Source of the DNA: Chitinophagaceae bacterium
Lineage (GTDB): Bacteria > Bacteroidota > Bacteroidia > Chitinophagales > Chitinophagaceae
Direction: 5' to 3'
Length of the DNA stretch: 64,000 nucleotides
Assembly: GCA_013140985.1 (NCBI GenBank)
Contig: JABFRU010000005.1
Location: 1 to 64,000, forward strand
Shown here in pieces: positions 52,750 through 61,265 of this stretch. How positions within the stretch are numbered: the first letter of the stretch is position 1; each line of letters starts with the position of its first letter. The position numbers and the translations under genes were made by a program. The notes under the pieces were generated by a model that was given only the letters and a program-made list of their open reading frames with translations, had not been told where the DNA came from and made no database searches.

Positions 52750-53993
52750 TATTCGTTTTTAAGTTTGAATTCAACAATTACCGGTGTCGTAGCGTGAGGA
52801 TTACTCTTTAAAAAACTTTCCAGCTCTTTGGGTACCGGCACCTTTTTATTTCCTGTGAAAAATGTAAGAAGATCGCCGGCTTTTTGAGTTTTGTAAAACC
52901 TGTTACCCTTTCTCGAAACTCCATAATCTCCGAGTACCTGCAAATTATACTGACTGCTATCCGGCTTAATATTTTTTATTTTGTAAGTAATATTGTTTTG
53001 CTTTTGATAAATATATGATTCGTAATGGGAGAGATAGCCAACGGAAAAGTAGATGAACCGCGGAGTTTCATAAAAGTTTTGAACCTGCTGGAACATCCAG
53101 CCATTATTCCGCTTAAAATTGTCCCGTTCTGTCTTATTTTTAGAGGGCTTGATAAAAAATGACGGCGGCAAACTGTTTTCTAAAGGCAATACCAACTGGT
53201 AGGCTGGAAATAAGCTGTCATTGATCATTTTGTAGATCGTATCATAGAAAGGGCGGGTAATAAAGTGAATATATGGGGTGTCCGTCTTATTCACATCAAC
53301 ACTTTCCTCTGTATTTAAAAATCTTGTTTCGTTGATATGATTGTAAGGGAAAAAGCCTTTTACAAGTTTGTTGTTTTTGTAGATCTTAAACTCATAATCC
53401 AGGCTGTCTTTATAAAGTTCGCTGGTGATAATTTGTCCCCGCCAGTAAAGATCATCATAATAGTGGTAGGCATGTATAATGTCGTTTTCATCGGGAATCT
53501 CCTTTTTGATAGTAAACGATGTGTCGTTTAAATCAATAGTATATTTTTTAAAATACTTTTTATTTCGCGGATTGCTCCAGTCCAGCATAATTTTTAACCT
53601 GTCCCTGGAGGTCAGGCTATAATTTTTATTGTTTCCAAAAAACACAACCCGTTCACCATACTCATCGTAAAGCGGATAAAAAGACTCCCCGAGTTTTTTA
53701 TAACTTATTTTTTTTATGAATTTCCCGTTTTTGGAATACAGGAGGATTCTTTTGCCGGTATAGTCTTTAATCAGGAAATAGTCTTTGGTTACGTCGATAC
53801 TGTTATAGGCTGTTAATTCAATATCTTCTTTTATTTCCAATGGAATAAGACGTATAGAATCTACAAATTTTGATTGCTTTTCACTTCCGGTCGCCTTAGG
53901 ATGAAGATAAATTTTTTGTACTTGTGATTGCCCGAAAGCCGGGATGAGCAGGCAGTACAGTAGCAGCGGAGGATAGAACAGGCAAGTTCTCAT
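52749..53993 (-). CDS. Secreted six-bladed propeller-like protein (BF-type, NHL-like)
   Basis: A 414-residue protein with an N-terminal signal peptide (ending PAFGQ). KFVDSIRLIPLEIKEDIELTAYNSI and VTKDYFLIKDYTGKRILLYSKNGKFIKKI match the start of the 6-bladed beta-propeller family of Bacteroidota secreted proteins, which often pair with TonB-like receptors. It is translationally coupled to the outer-membrane protein gene downstream, so the two probably form one surface module. The ligand is unknown. Confidence 0.8.
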   Translation of the reverse strand: MRTCLFYPPLLLYCLLIPAFGQSQVQKIYLHPKATGSEKQSKFVDSIRLIPLEIKEDIELTAYNSIDVTKDYFLIKDYTGKRILLYSKNGKFIKKISYKKLGESFYPLYDEYGERVVFFGNNKNYSLTSRDRLKIMLDWSNPRNKKYFKKYTIDLNDTSFTIKKEIPDENDIIHAYHYYDDLYWRGQIITSELYKDSLDYEFKIYKNNKLVKGFFPYNHINETRFLNTEESVDVNKTDTPYIHFITRPFYDTIYKMINDSLFPAYQLVLPLENSLPPSFFIKPSKNKTERDNFKRNNGWMFQQVQNFYETPRFIYFSVGYLSHYESYIYQKQNNITYKIKNIKPDSSQYNLQVLGDYGVSRKGNRFYKTQKAGDLLTFFTGNKKVPVPKELESFLKSNPHATTPVIVEFKLKNE

Positions 53994-54309
53994 TTTTTTT
54001 CGCAGTATTGGCTTCTAAAAGTATAGTGACAAATGTTAATCCTGCCTTAAGTTTAGTTTTAACGGCTTCATGCCGATACATATTGCAAAACCTCTGATTT
54101 TTAGACAAGAATGTAATAATCACAGGGATTTCCAAAAACACAAACCCCTGCCAATGTCCAATCTGCCTCGTAGAATTCACCGGGAATGACCTGATTCATA
54201 ACATATCAATTTTGGTACGTTCTTTAAAGCTGCATTTTTTGTCAGTAAGGGGGCGGGGGGAGGCTTTTTTTTAAAAAAACCGCCCCAATGCAATCGGGAC
54301 AGCTGTAAC

Positions 54310-54338
54310 AAAACCTTTGAATGATCGAAGGTTTTTTC
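54310..54338 (+). terminator. Terminator-like hairpin
   Basis: AAAACCTT (54310-54317) and AAGGTTTT (54328-54335), followed by TTC. No gene ends directly upstream on the + strand, so its client is unclear; it could end an unannotated small RNA. Confidence 0.4.
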
Positions 54339-54472
54339 ATTTAAATCATGGAATCAATACGATTGCAACAGCCGGAGCAAGACCTTCAAACTAACTGATG
54401 GTTCTTTGTTTTGATCGCCTTTTATCATGGTAAATAAATATCCTGAAGTAATCATCTTCTCATCAAACCCTA

Positions 54473-54509
54473 TTTCCCCAATGAGAAATGTGTGTTTTCA
54501 TTGGGGAAA
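54473..54509. promoter_or_regulatory. 12-bp inverted repeat upstream of the SWIB/H1 promoter
   Basis: TTTCCCCAATGA (54473-54484), 13-bp spacer, TCATTGGGGAAA (54498-54509), ending 18 bp before the -33 element. It has no T-run. It could be an operator or an upstream terminator. Confidence 0.45.
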
Positions 54510-54527
54510 AGATATTTTCCAAAACAT

Positions 54528-54556
54528 TTTGTCAATGAAAAATTACTCTATATTTG
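54528..54556 (+). promoter_or_regulatory. Promoter of the SWIB/H1-like gene
   Basis: TTTG (54528-54531), 17 bp, TATATTTG (54549-54556), 49 bp before the ATG. A good match to the Bacteroidota consensus. Confidence 0.65.
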
Positions 54557-54605
54557 GTGGTTGGTTCATTTTTGAACTCCCATTAACATTCTAAACTCAA
54601 TTAAA

Positions 54606-54980
54606 ATGGCTACAAAAAAAGCAAAGAAGCCTGCAAAAAAAGCAGCAAAGAAACCCGCTAAGAAAGCTGCTCCAAAAAAAGCCGCTAAGAAAGCCGCTCC
54701 AAAAAAAGCAGCAAAGAAAAAAGCAGCCCGCAAACCTAACCCGGCATTTATGAAGCCGCTTCAACCCAGCGCTGCTCTGGCAGCTGTGGTAGGCGGAAGT
54801 CCTATGCCCCGTACAGATGTAGTAAAAAAGATCTGGGTCTATATCAAGAAGAACGGTCTGCAGGATTCCAAGAACAGAAGAATGATCAACGCTGATGATA
54901 AACTGAAAGTAGTATTCGGCGGAAAATCACAGGTATCTATGTTTGACATGGCTAAACACCTTGCCAAACACCTGAGCTAA
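54606..54980 (+). CDS. SWIB/MDM2-domain protein with histone-H1-like tail
   Basis: A 124-residue DNA-binding-type protein. The first 42 residues are a Lys/Ala/Pro tail made of repeats like KKAAKKAAPKK, as in histone H1 tails and chlamydial Hc proteins. Residues about 45-124 form a SWIB/MDM2 domain (FMKPLQPSAALAAVVGG; VVKKIWVYIKKNGLQDSKNR; ADDKLKVVFGGKSQVSMFDM). It is likely to compact the nucleoid or act in transcription. A strong terminator follows. The tail is encoded by purine-rich repeats (aaaaaagca units), which could vary in length between strains. Confidence 0.9.
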   Translation: MATKKAKKPAKKAAKKPAKKAAPKKAAKKAAPKKAAKKKAARKPNPAFMKPLQPSAALAAVVGGSPMPRTDVVKKIWVYIKKNGLQDSKNRRMINADDKLKVVFGGKSQVSMFDMAKHLAKHLS

Positions 54981-55002
54981 AAAAACAGATTTAAGCTACC
55001 AT

Positions 55003-55031
55003 GGGCATTGCATCAGCGATGCCCTTTTTTT
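55003..55031 (+). terminator. Terminator of the SWIB/H1-like gene
   Basis: GGGCAT (55003-55008) pairs with ATGCCC (55019-55024), followed by seven T. It lies 22 bp after the stop codon. Confidence 0.85.
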
Positions 55032-55174
55032 ATTTCCCCAGTTATCGGTAACAAGCAGAACATAAAATCCTGAGGCTGTTATTCCCATTCAGCCCCTCCG
55101 AAACACCCTTCATCAATATTTTTTGCAATGCAACGAAGATTGTCGTAGTTTAATGGCAACAAAACTCAAATGCC

Positions 55175-56602
55175 ATGAAACAAAGAATTCTACTCTTCTT
55201 TGTAATGACTGCGTTCATTACAACTTTACAAGCCCAACAAAATGACAAAGCCGCCAAACCTATTACTGGTTATGCTATCACTGCCATAGAAAAAGGCGGT
55301 AAAAGCTGGAAAGAAGTAAGACTGGTTGATATTGCTGCCGGCACTGTTGTAAAAAATATTTACGACAGTAAACAGGAAACCGCTCCGTTAAATGCAAGAA
55401 CAGGAAAAGCTGTCGCTGTCAAAGACGACAAAAGCGCCGGCAAAACTTACACAGCAACTATTACTACCCCGGTCAGTGACAAAAAAGTGGTAAACCTCGA
55501 CCAGGAATTAGACAAAGCCAATGGAAACAGGGTAACCTACACAAGGACTGTTGTTATCCGTGAAGCTGTCGTTGGTAACAAACCTTTTTCTACCAGCTCG
55601 GCAGCGATGGCCTATGACAAAAAACATGAAAGACTTTATTACACACCAATGAGCATCAACCAGCTCAGGTATATAGACCTGAAGTCTGGTAATGTTTACT
55701 ATTTCGAAGATGAAGCATTTGGTGTAGTAAAAGGAATGGGTGATGTGCAAAACCAGATCACAAGAATGGTGATAGCTTCAGACGGTAATGGATATGCATT
55801 GACCAATGATGGTAATCATTTGATCCGTTTTACAACGGGTAAAAATCCAACCATCACAGACCTGGGCGCATTAACCGATGCAGCTGAAACAAAATTTTCT
55901 GTTCACAGCAGTGGTGGTTATGGTGGCGATATGGTGGCTGATGCACAAGGCAATTTGTATTTACTCACTGCCAACAGGAATGTTTTCAAAGTAAATATTG
56001 AAAGCAAAGTAGCTACTCATCTCGGTAAGATCACTGGTTTGCCACAGGGTTTCAGTACTAATGGTGCGATGGTGGAAGAAGGAAGTAAAGTGATCATTGC
56101 CAGTTCAGAATCTACTGTTGGTTATTATCGTTTTGACCTGAATACATTGGTAGCTGAAAAAGTTTCCGGCAGTCCCGATGTGTTCAATGCTTCTGATCTT
56201 GCCAATGGTGTTCTTGCTTTTGACAAACAAAAGAAAGAAAAGAAAAAGAAGAATGAAGAGCCCGAAGAAACTAAACCCGAAGTAAAACCAACTGTTGCTG
56301 ATGTAACTGCCAGGACAGAGGGACAAGAAGGTTTAACAAAGAATGGCATTGCCATATATCCTAACCCGGTTACAAACGGTATTGTGAATTTATCATTCTC
56401 TGAGCAGCCCGCCGGTAAATACCAGGTACAATTGCTGGATATGTCCGGCAGGTTGATCAGCACAAAAGAAATAAATATCAATTCATCTTCACAAATAGAA
56501 TCCTTCAAGTTCCCTGAGTTATCAGTGAGCGGAAGTTATTTGCTGAAAGTTTCAAGTGAACTGAACAAAATAAGTGTGACCAATAAGATCGTCGTCCAAT
56601 AA
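55175..56602 (+). CDS. Secreted protein with T9SS type A sorting domain
   Basis: A 475-residue protein with a signal peptide (ending TLQAQ), a central beta-propeller-like region (MAYDKKHERLYYTPMSINQL; NLYLLTANRNVFKVNIESKV) and a Lys/Glu-rich linker. The C-terminal 80 residues are the T9SS sorting domain: IAIYPNPVTNGIVNLSFSEQ, then LLDMSGRLISTKEI and a final GSYLLKVSSELN with VTNKIVVQ. The domain sends the protein across the outer membrane by type IX secretion, to be released or anchored on the surface. The ligand is unknown. Two terminators follow. Confidence 0.92.
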   Translation: MKQRILLFFVMTAFITTLQAQQNDKAAKPITGYAITAIEKGGKSWKEVRLVDIAAGTVVKNIYDSKQETAPLNARTGKAVAVKDDKSAGKTYTATITTPVSDKKVVNLDQELDKANGNRVTYTRTVVIREAVVGNKPFSTSSAAMAYDKKHERLYYTPMSINQLRYIDLKSGNVYYFEDEAFGVVKGMGDVQNQITRMVIASDGNGYALTNDGNHLIRFTTGKNPTITDLGALTDAAETKFSVHSSGGYGGDMVADAQGNLYLLTANRNVFKVNIESKVATHLGKITGLPQGFSTNGAMVEEGSKVIIASSESTVGYYRFDLNTLVAEKVSGSPDVFNASDLANGVLAFDKQKKEKKKKNEEPEETKPEVKPTVADVTARTEGQEGLTKNGIAIYPNPVTNGIVNLSFSEQPAGKYQVQLLDMSGRLISTKEININSSSQIESFKFPELSVSGSYLLKVSSELNKISVTNKIVVQ

Positions 56603-56649
56603 GTGTTAGTCCGGTAATTCGCTTTTTTAATCAGTTTCAAGTCTGAAAC

Positions 56650-56682
56650 AAACAGGGCCTTCGAAAGAAGGCCTTGTTTTTT
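56650..56682 (+). terminator. Terminator of the T9SS-cargo gene
   Basis: AACAGGGCCTTC pairs with GAAGGCCTTGTT around GAAA, followed by six T in total. A strong stem. Confidence 0.88.
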
Positions 56683-56692
56683 ACTATACTAA

Positions 56693-56726
56693 AAACAGGA
56701 GCTTATTATCTAAGCTCCTGTTTGTT
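56693..56726. terminator. Second hairpin, 13-bp perfect stem
   Basis: AAACAGGAGCTTA (56693-56705), loop TTATC, TAAGCTCCTGTTT (56711-56723). It lies directly behind the first terminator; together they may shut off readthrough from either side. Confidence 0.7.
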
Positions 56727-56915
56727 AATGGAATGGTTTCACAAAGCCTAACTGACTAATGCCCGGCAATATTTTTGTGGCCGACTTTTAACAAACGAAG
56801 TATCCACAGCTATCAGTAATAGCTATTGTATAATGAGTATTAAAAAAATATTTTGAATTATAGTGGGTTACTTATTCCCCAAAAAATCTGTATAACTTTC
56901 CTCTAAATTACTTGT

Positions 56916-57086
56916 ATGAACTGGCCCATAATCATCATTATCGGAGTGGTTGTTCTTGCATTACTACTATTTATCAATGTCCGTAATCAAAAGGATAAAA
57001 AAGACCTGGCGGATAAATTGAAAAATGATTACCGCAAAACAAAAGATGAAGAGGGTGATGCGCCAACTGAAGAAACACCTGGTTAA
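56916..57086 (+). CDS. 56-residue single-pass membrane protein
   Basis: A small gene read by hand from ATG at 56916 to TAA at 57086. The product has an N-terminal transmembrane helix (NWPIIIIIGVVVLALLLFIN), a charged helix (NQKDKKDLADKLKNDYRKTK) and an acidic tail (DEEGDAPTEETPG). It resembles conserved tiny membrane proteins of Bacteroidota, but I cannot name it. It lies about 190 bp upstream of another small acidic-basic protein gene in the same direction. Confidence 0.7.
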   Translation: MNWPIIIIIGVVVLALLLFINVRNQKDKKDLADKLKNDYRKTKDEEGDAPTEETPG

Positions 57087-57278
57087 ATCCAGGGAGATCC
57101 TCATTTTAACAGGATACCCTGTAAAAAAACTTATCCCCGGTCATACAAACTTCATACACCATGCCGGCAAGAGATCTGTCAACCATCAATCTTACTATCC
57201 ACCAGTAATTAAAGAGAATAAATTTTCCCTCAACTGTTCGGCCCGACTTTTGTGTTTTGTTATATAAATACTTTTTAT

Positions 57279-57485
57279 ATGACAGATACAAAAAACAAAA
57301 AGGGCAAATCAACTATTGATAAAAAAGGGGTGAAACCCGATCCCGAAACATTGCACACTACAGACCCACAGGAACATATGGAAGGGCCTATTTCTTCTGC
57401 AGTGCAAGGCGTGAAAAAAGAAGTAGAGAAAGATGACAAAGAATCCAAAGAAGAAGCGGACAAAAGGAAAGAAGAGAATATGTAA
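57279..57485 (+). CDS. Small charged hypothetical protein
   Basis: A 68-residue, strongly hydrophilic protein (MTDTKNKKGKSTIDKKGVKP; KKEVEKDDKESKEEADKRKE) with no hydrophobic core, so probably disordered, with a helical charged end. The ORF begins at a TTG (57252), but ATG 57279 is preferred. No family is recognised; such proteins often accompany stress conditions. Confidence 0.6.
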   Translation: MTDTKNKKGKSTIDKKGVKPDPETLHTTDPQEHMEGPISSAVQGVKKEVEKDDKESKEEADKRKEENM

Positions 57486-57503
57486 ATTTTAAAAGCGCTG
57501 ATC

Positions 57504-59024
57504 TCATTTCAGCTCTTTTTCTTTTTTCTCACTTTCATTTCCCATTCTGTCTACTGCCGTTACAATGATCTTTGTCAGTTGTTGTTTAGAAGAACCCGAT
57601 CCTATCGTTGGATCTAATGCTATCCAGCGTTGGTTGTGATCAAGAATCCGGTAAGTCCACCGGTTACCATAGAGAGAATAAACTACCCAGCTGAAAACAT
57701 CTTTTTCATCCGGGTGTGTCCAGCTTATTCTCCAGGTATCCTGCTGCACACCGGCTGTAACTATAGGGGCCGGTGGCGCTTTATTATCCAACCATGGACT
57801 GGGCGGCACCAATGCTTGTTTTCTATAAACACTTTTTATTAATGTATCCGCTAACCTTGTATTTCTTACTACGGATGAAATGCTCCAGTGTATCACACCC
57901 TTGCTTTGCGGCTGCATTCCCCGGTCAATCATTATCTGGTTGATGGTCTCATCAATATTCCTGTCAATAGTATCCCTGTTCACACTGATGCCCGGCCAGA
58001 GATGACGGTTCATTTTATTTTCGCCGGCCCACCAACCCAATAGTACCGGAAAGCTTTGTGCATAGCGGTTCACCGGCCAGTATAATTGCGGAGCAAAATA
58101 ATCTATCCATCCTTTATTCAGCCACAATCTTGCATCAGCATATAATTGATTGTGCTGGTCAAATCCTTCAATGGACTCAGGATAACCCGGTCGCCAGATA
58201 CCAAAAGGACTCAACCCAAATTTCACCCATGGCTTTTCTGCTTTGATATTTTTATATAACCGTTCTACTAATTGATTCACCGCATCACGCCGCCAATCGG
58301 CACGGGACAATTTGCCGCCATCCTTTTGATAAGCATTCCAACTGGTTGAGTCCGGAAAATCGGCCGTTCCATTATAAGAAGGATAAGGATAAAAATAATC
58401 ATCCATGTGGATGCCATCAATATCATAACGCTTCACAAGATCCACCACCACATCATTGGTAATATCCTGTACTGCTTTCTGTGCAGGATCCATCCACCAA
58501 TAACCCTCTTTTAAAAACATCACCAGCTCCGGGTGCTTTTTTACAATGGACTGATCGCTGATCTCTTTTCCATCTTTATGATGTGCCCGGTAGGGATTCA
58601 GCCATACATGCAATTCAATGCCACGGTCATGGGCTTCTTTCACCCAAAACTCCAATGGATCATAATAAGGATCGGGTGCTTTTCCCTGTGTGCCGGTCAA
58701 ATAGTATGACCAGGGTTCAATATCGCTTTTATATAAAGCATCTGCCTGCGGCCTCACTTGTAAAATGGCAGCATTGAAATGATGTGATTGCAAAAAGTCC
58801 AAAAGGTCAATTGCTTCTTTCTTTTGTACATCAGTTGATAAGCCCGGTTTGCTGGGCCAGTTGATATTGGCCACTGTAGCGATCCATGCCGCCCTGAATT
58901 CCTGCTGCACTTGTGGTAATGCTGAAGCGGGGTTAGCCGCAGAAACTTGCCTGGGCGCTGTGCAGGAATAAAAGAACGATATGCTGCAAAGAGACGCTAT
59001 CGCTATTATTGATTTTGGATACAT
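57504..59024 (-). CDS. GHL10-family glycoside hydrolase (lipoprotein)
   Basis: A 506-residue glycoside hydrolase-like protein of the GHL10 (DUF187) type. The signal peptide has a lipobox (FYSC, Cys about 20). The TIM barrel begins EFRAAWIATVANINWPSKPG, with AAILQVRPQADALYKSDIEP, ELHVWLNPYRAH and GIHMDDYFYPYP carrying likely acid residues. A C-terminal fibronectin-III-like beta domain (about 405-500) completes the layout. It would cleave peptidoglycan glycans or polysaccharide outside the cell. The exact substrate is unknown. Confidence 0.9.
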   Translation of the reverse strand: MYPKSIIAIASLCSISFFYSCTAPRQVSAANPASALPQVQQEFRAAWIATVANINWPSKPGLSTDVQKKEAIDLLDFLQSHHFNAAILQVRPQADALYKSDIEPWSYYLTGTQGKAPDPYYDPLEFWVKEAHDRGIELHVWLNPYRAHHKDGKEISDQSIVKKHPELVMFLKEGYWWMDPAQKAVQDITNDVVVDLVKRYDIDGIHMDDYFYPYPSYNGTADFPDSTSWNAYQKDGGKLSRADWRRDAVNQLVERLYKNIKAEKPWVKFGLSPFGIWRPGYPESIEGFDQHNQLYADARLWLNKGWIDYFAPQLYWPVNRYAQSFPVLLGWWAGENKMNRHLWPGISVNRDTIDRNIDETINQIMIDRGMQPQSKGVIHWSISSVVRNTRLADTLIKSVYRKQALVPPSPWLDNKAPPAPIVTAGVQQDTWRISWTHPDEKDVFSWVVYSLYGNRWTYRILDHNQRWIALDPTIGSGSSKQQLTKIIVTAVDRMGNESEKKEKELK

Positions 59025-59085
59025 GCTGCTAATTTTAAAAAGACATACTTAAAGATAGAGAACCCTGTTCTTTTCTCTTTTCATT

Positions 59086-59093
59086 TATTTTTG
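59086..59093 (+). promoter_or_regulatory. -7 promoter element TATTTTTG, 4 bp before the MBL-hydrolase ATG
   Basis: TATTTTTG, CCGG, ATG: the same spacing and same linker as in rlmD. It suggests a leaderless mRNA. Confidence 0.5.
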
Positions 59094-59097
59094 CCGG

Positions 59098-59931
59098 ATG
59101 GGGATCAGAATCTGTTCGCTGAATTCGGGGAGTAATGCTAATTGTTATTATATAGGCAACAGCCAGGAAGCTGTGCTGATAGATGCAGGACTAAGTTGCC
59201 GTGAAACCGAAAGGCGGATGAAACTATCTGGTCTTTCGATGGATATGGTCAAAGCTCTTTTCATCTCTCATGAACATAAAGATCATATTATTGGCATGGC
59301 GGGCATTGCAAAAAAATACAAGCTGCCGGTGTATGTTACCAATGATACATTCCGGCATAGTAATATGCCCGTTGATCCTGCATTGATCCGTTCATTCAAA
59401 CATGCAAAGACAATTACTATCGGGCAACTTACCATTACCCCTTTCAGTAAAAGTCATGATGCGGCCGATCCGCATAGTTTTATCGTATCGGGCTATGGCA
59501 TCAATACCGGGGTCATCACTGATATTGGCTATGCCTGCAAAAGGGTGATCAAATATTTCGGACAGTGTCATGCCGTTTTTTTGGAATCCAATTATTGTGA
59601 TGATATGCTGACCAATGGCAGTTATCCTTATCATTTAAAAAAACGCATCAGTGGTGATGAAGGCCATTTATCCAATGCACAGGCATTGGAACTGTTTTTG
59701 AATTACCGTTCACCTGATCTGCGGCTATTGATCCTTTCACACTTGCCAAAGAATAATAATAAACCCGAACTGGCAGAAAAACTATTTACCCCGCATACCG
59801 GCAAAACAAAACTGTTCATCGCCAGCCGCTATGAAGCCAGCCCTGTCTTTACTATTGAAGGCAATGGTGTTGCTGCAATAAAGAAAAATGTAAAGAAGAT
59901 AAAGGACGAAAGGCAGTTGTCCTTGTTTTAG
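59098..59931 (+). CDS. MBL-fold metallo-hydrolase (WalJ/YycJ-like)
   Basis: A 277-residue metallo-beta-lactamase-fold protein. The metal motif HxHxDH is in SHEHKDHIIGM (about 58-68); LNSGSNANCYYI at the N-terminus and VFLESNYCDDML carry further features of the YycJ/WalJ group, 5'-3' nucleases linked to DNA repair and cell-wall control. SHLPKNNNKPELAEKLF provides the late histidine. The substrate is probably nucleic acid. A repeat-rich region follows the gene. Confidence 0.88.
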   Translation: MGIRICSLNSGSNANCYYIGNSQEAVLIDAGLSCRETERRMKLSGLSMDMVKALFISHEHKDHIIGMAGIAKKYKLPVYVTNDTFRHSNMPVDPALIRSFKHAKTITIGQLTITPFSKSHDAADPHSFIVSGYGINTGVITDIGYACKRVIKYFGQCHAVFLESNYCDDMLTNGSYPYHLKKRISGDEGHLSNAQALELFLNYRSPDLRLLILSHLPKNNNKPELAEKLFTPHTGKTKLFIASRYEASPVFTIEGNGVAAIKKNVKKIKDERQLSLF

Positions 59932-59972
59932 CCTCCCCGAACTTCGTTCCTTCCCTTCGCTTTACCCGGGAA

Positions 59973-60126
59973 CCTCCGAAGGAGGGGCTTTAGATTCCGA
60001 TAGTTTGAAAACACTCTATTATCCGAATAGCATTTACGAACAGGATAAATTTCCCTGCGCATCTTTTTCGCATCAATAAGGCCTCCCTGCCCTCCGAAGG
60101 AGGGTTCCCAGATTCCGATGTTTGAA
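59973..60126. repeat. Two copies of CCTCCGAAGGAGG palindrome plus attccgat tail
   Basis: The first copy starts at 59973 (CCTCCGAAGGAGG, then agattccgatagtttgaa); the second starts at 60090 (CCCTCCGAAGGAGGG, then agattccgatgtttgaag). The palindrome core relates them to the element in rlmD. Confidence 0.65.
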
Positions 60127-60196
60127 GATCTTTTTATTATTCATAAAGGGTATACAAAGAGGATAACTTTCCCATCGAATTGCCTTGACTTTTTTG

Positions 60197-60224
60197 TTAC
60201 TTTTTTTGTCAAGAAAAAAAGTAA
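60197..60224. repeat. 11-bp A/T inverted repeat upstream of the methyltransferase gene
   Basis: TTACTTTTTTT and AAAAAAAGTAA are separated by GTCAAG. The left flank cttgac also pairs with gtcaag. Eighteen bp further begins the next coding sequence; the ORF extension through it encodes only FVTFFVKK-like residues. Confidence 0.6.
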
Positions 60225-60241
60225 AGAGATATTCGTACCGC

Positions 60242-61231
60242 ATGAATACTCAAGACAATCGTCATCAATTAAAAAAGATCACCGAAACATTATTATCCCC
60301 GGAGGTCAATTACAACGATATCCGCATGGCCGTTCATGCATTAAAAGATCTTTTTTGCACCGCAGTTGGTTTTGATGAAACAGAAACAGCAAAACAGGGA
60401 CATATTCAAACTTCAGGCGGGCAGGCCATCAGCACCTATACCGCTGCGCTTTGCATCACTGATATGATGCGGACAAGAAAATTCCTCCTCGGAATAAAAG
60501 AAGCAGTGGAAGAACGATTACAAACAGATCCCGGTAAACCCATTATCATATTATATGCAGGCGCTGGCCCCTTCGCCACTTTGCTTACTCCATTGACAAC
60601 TGTTTTTGCACCGGATCAATTGCAAATGGTATTGCTGGAGATCAACCCGGTCAGTATTGCATATTTACAAAAAACGATTCAGCAGTTCGGGTTGGAAAAA
60701 CATATCATTGGTATAGAGCAGGCCGATGCGGTTCATTATACAATACCCGCCAACTACCAGCCGGATATCCTTTTATCGGAGACCATGAAACCTGCCTTGC
60801 AAAAAGAACCGCAGGTAAGTATTGTTGCCAACCTGCTGCCGCAATGCAAACCTGACACGATGCTCATTCCTTCCACTATAATTGTAGAAGCCTGCCTGGT
60901 TGGTAATCTTGCATCCGATCCTCTTGCAATAATGCCCCTGCAAACATTGCTGGAACTGGACAAGAATACAGCTATGCAAATAAATACCAACCCTGTTATT
61001 TCAACCGGCATCACTATTACTATTCCCGAAAAACCGGAACCGCTTTACAAAAGAATAGTATTGACAACGACAGTTAATGTATTTGGCGATCATCATATCG
61101 GGCTGCAGGAATCAGGCATTACCCTTACAAGTACAATGCTGGATATTGCCGGCATAAAAAAATATCCTGCCCGTTTATTGTTTCGGTATATCATGAACGA
61201 GGAGCCGGGATTTGTGGCAGAGATAGTATAA
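60242..61231 (+). CDS. SAM-dependent methyltransferase-like protein (PRMT-like core)
   Basis: A 329-residue protein with a class I methyltransferase fold in the middle: motif I IILYAGAGPFATLLTPL (about 99-115), motif post-I MVLLEINPVSIAYL, a downstream DILLSETMKPA resembling the double-E/SExM segment of PRMT-type arginine methyltransferases. The N-terminus is a helical extension and the C-terminus a beta region (ITITIPEKPEPLYKRIVL). The substrate is unknown. The ORF extends to 60185 only through the T/A repeat; ATG 60242 is chosen. Confidence 0.72.
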   Translation: MNTQDNRHQLKKITETLLSPEVNYNDIRMAVHALKDLFCTAVGFDETETAKQGHIQTSGGQAISTYTAALCITDMMRTRKFLLGIKEAVEERLQTDPGKPIIILYAGAGPFATLLTPLTTVFAPDQLQMVLLEINPVSIAYLQKTIQQFGLEKHIIGIEQADAVHYTIPANYQPDILLSETMKPALQKEPQVSIVANLLPQCKPDTMLIPSTIIVEACLVGNLASDPLAIMPLQTLLELDKNTAMQINTNPVISTGITITIPEKPEPLYKRIVLTTTVNVFGDHHIGLQESGITLTSTMLDIAGIKKYPARLLFRYIMNEEPGFVAEIV

Positions 61232-61265
61232 CTTATCTCCACTATCTTTATGCAAAGGTTAAGGC

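Larger units (their letters stand above)
53994..54527. other. Gene-poor stretch upstream of the SWIB/H1 gene
   Basis: About 530 bp without a convincing gene. A 94-codon frame on the minus strand overlaps the propeller gene and has no protein-like features. The segment contains an inverted repeat GGGGCGG (54250-54256) and CCGCCCC (54280-54286) around a T8A7 run, a terminator-like hairpin at 54310-54335, and a perfect 12-bp inverted repeat at 54473-54509. Confidence 0.5.
59932..60241. other. Repeat-rich intergenic region
   Basis: This 310-bp gap holds no gene. It contains two copies of a CCTCCGAAGGAGG-type palindrome followed by an attccgatagtttga-like tail (from 59973 and from 60090) and a long T/A hairpin, TTACTTTTTTT (60197-60207) with AAAAAAAGTAA (60214-60224). 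Confidence 0.65.

Noticed and set aside
53896-54180. 94-codon frame on the minus strand upstream of the propeller-like gene
   Set aside because: It overlaps the start of a well-supported gene in another frame, has no signal peptide or domain and atypical composition.
60118-60375. 85-codon frame before the methyltransferase gene
   Set aside because: It runs through palindromic and A/T repeats and overlaps the true gene in another frame.
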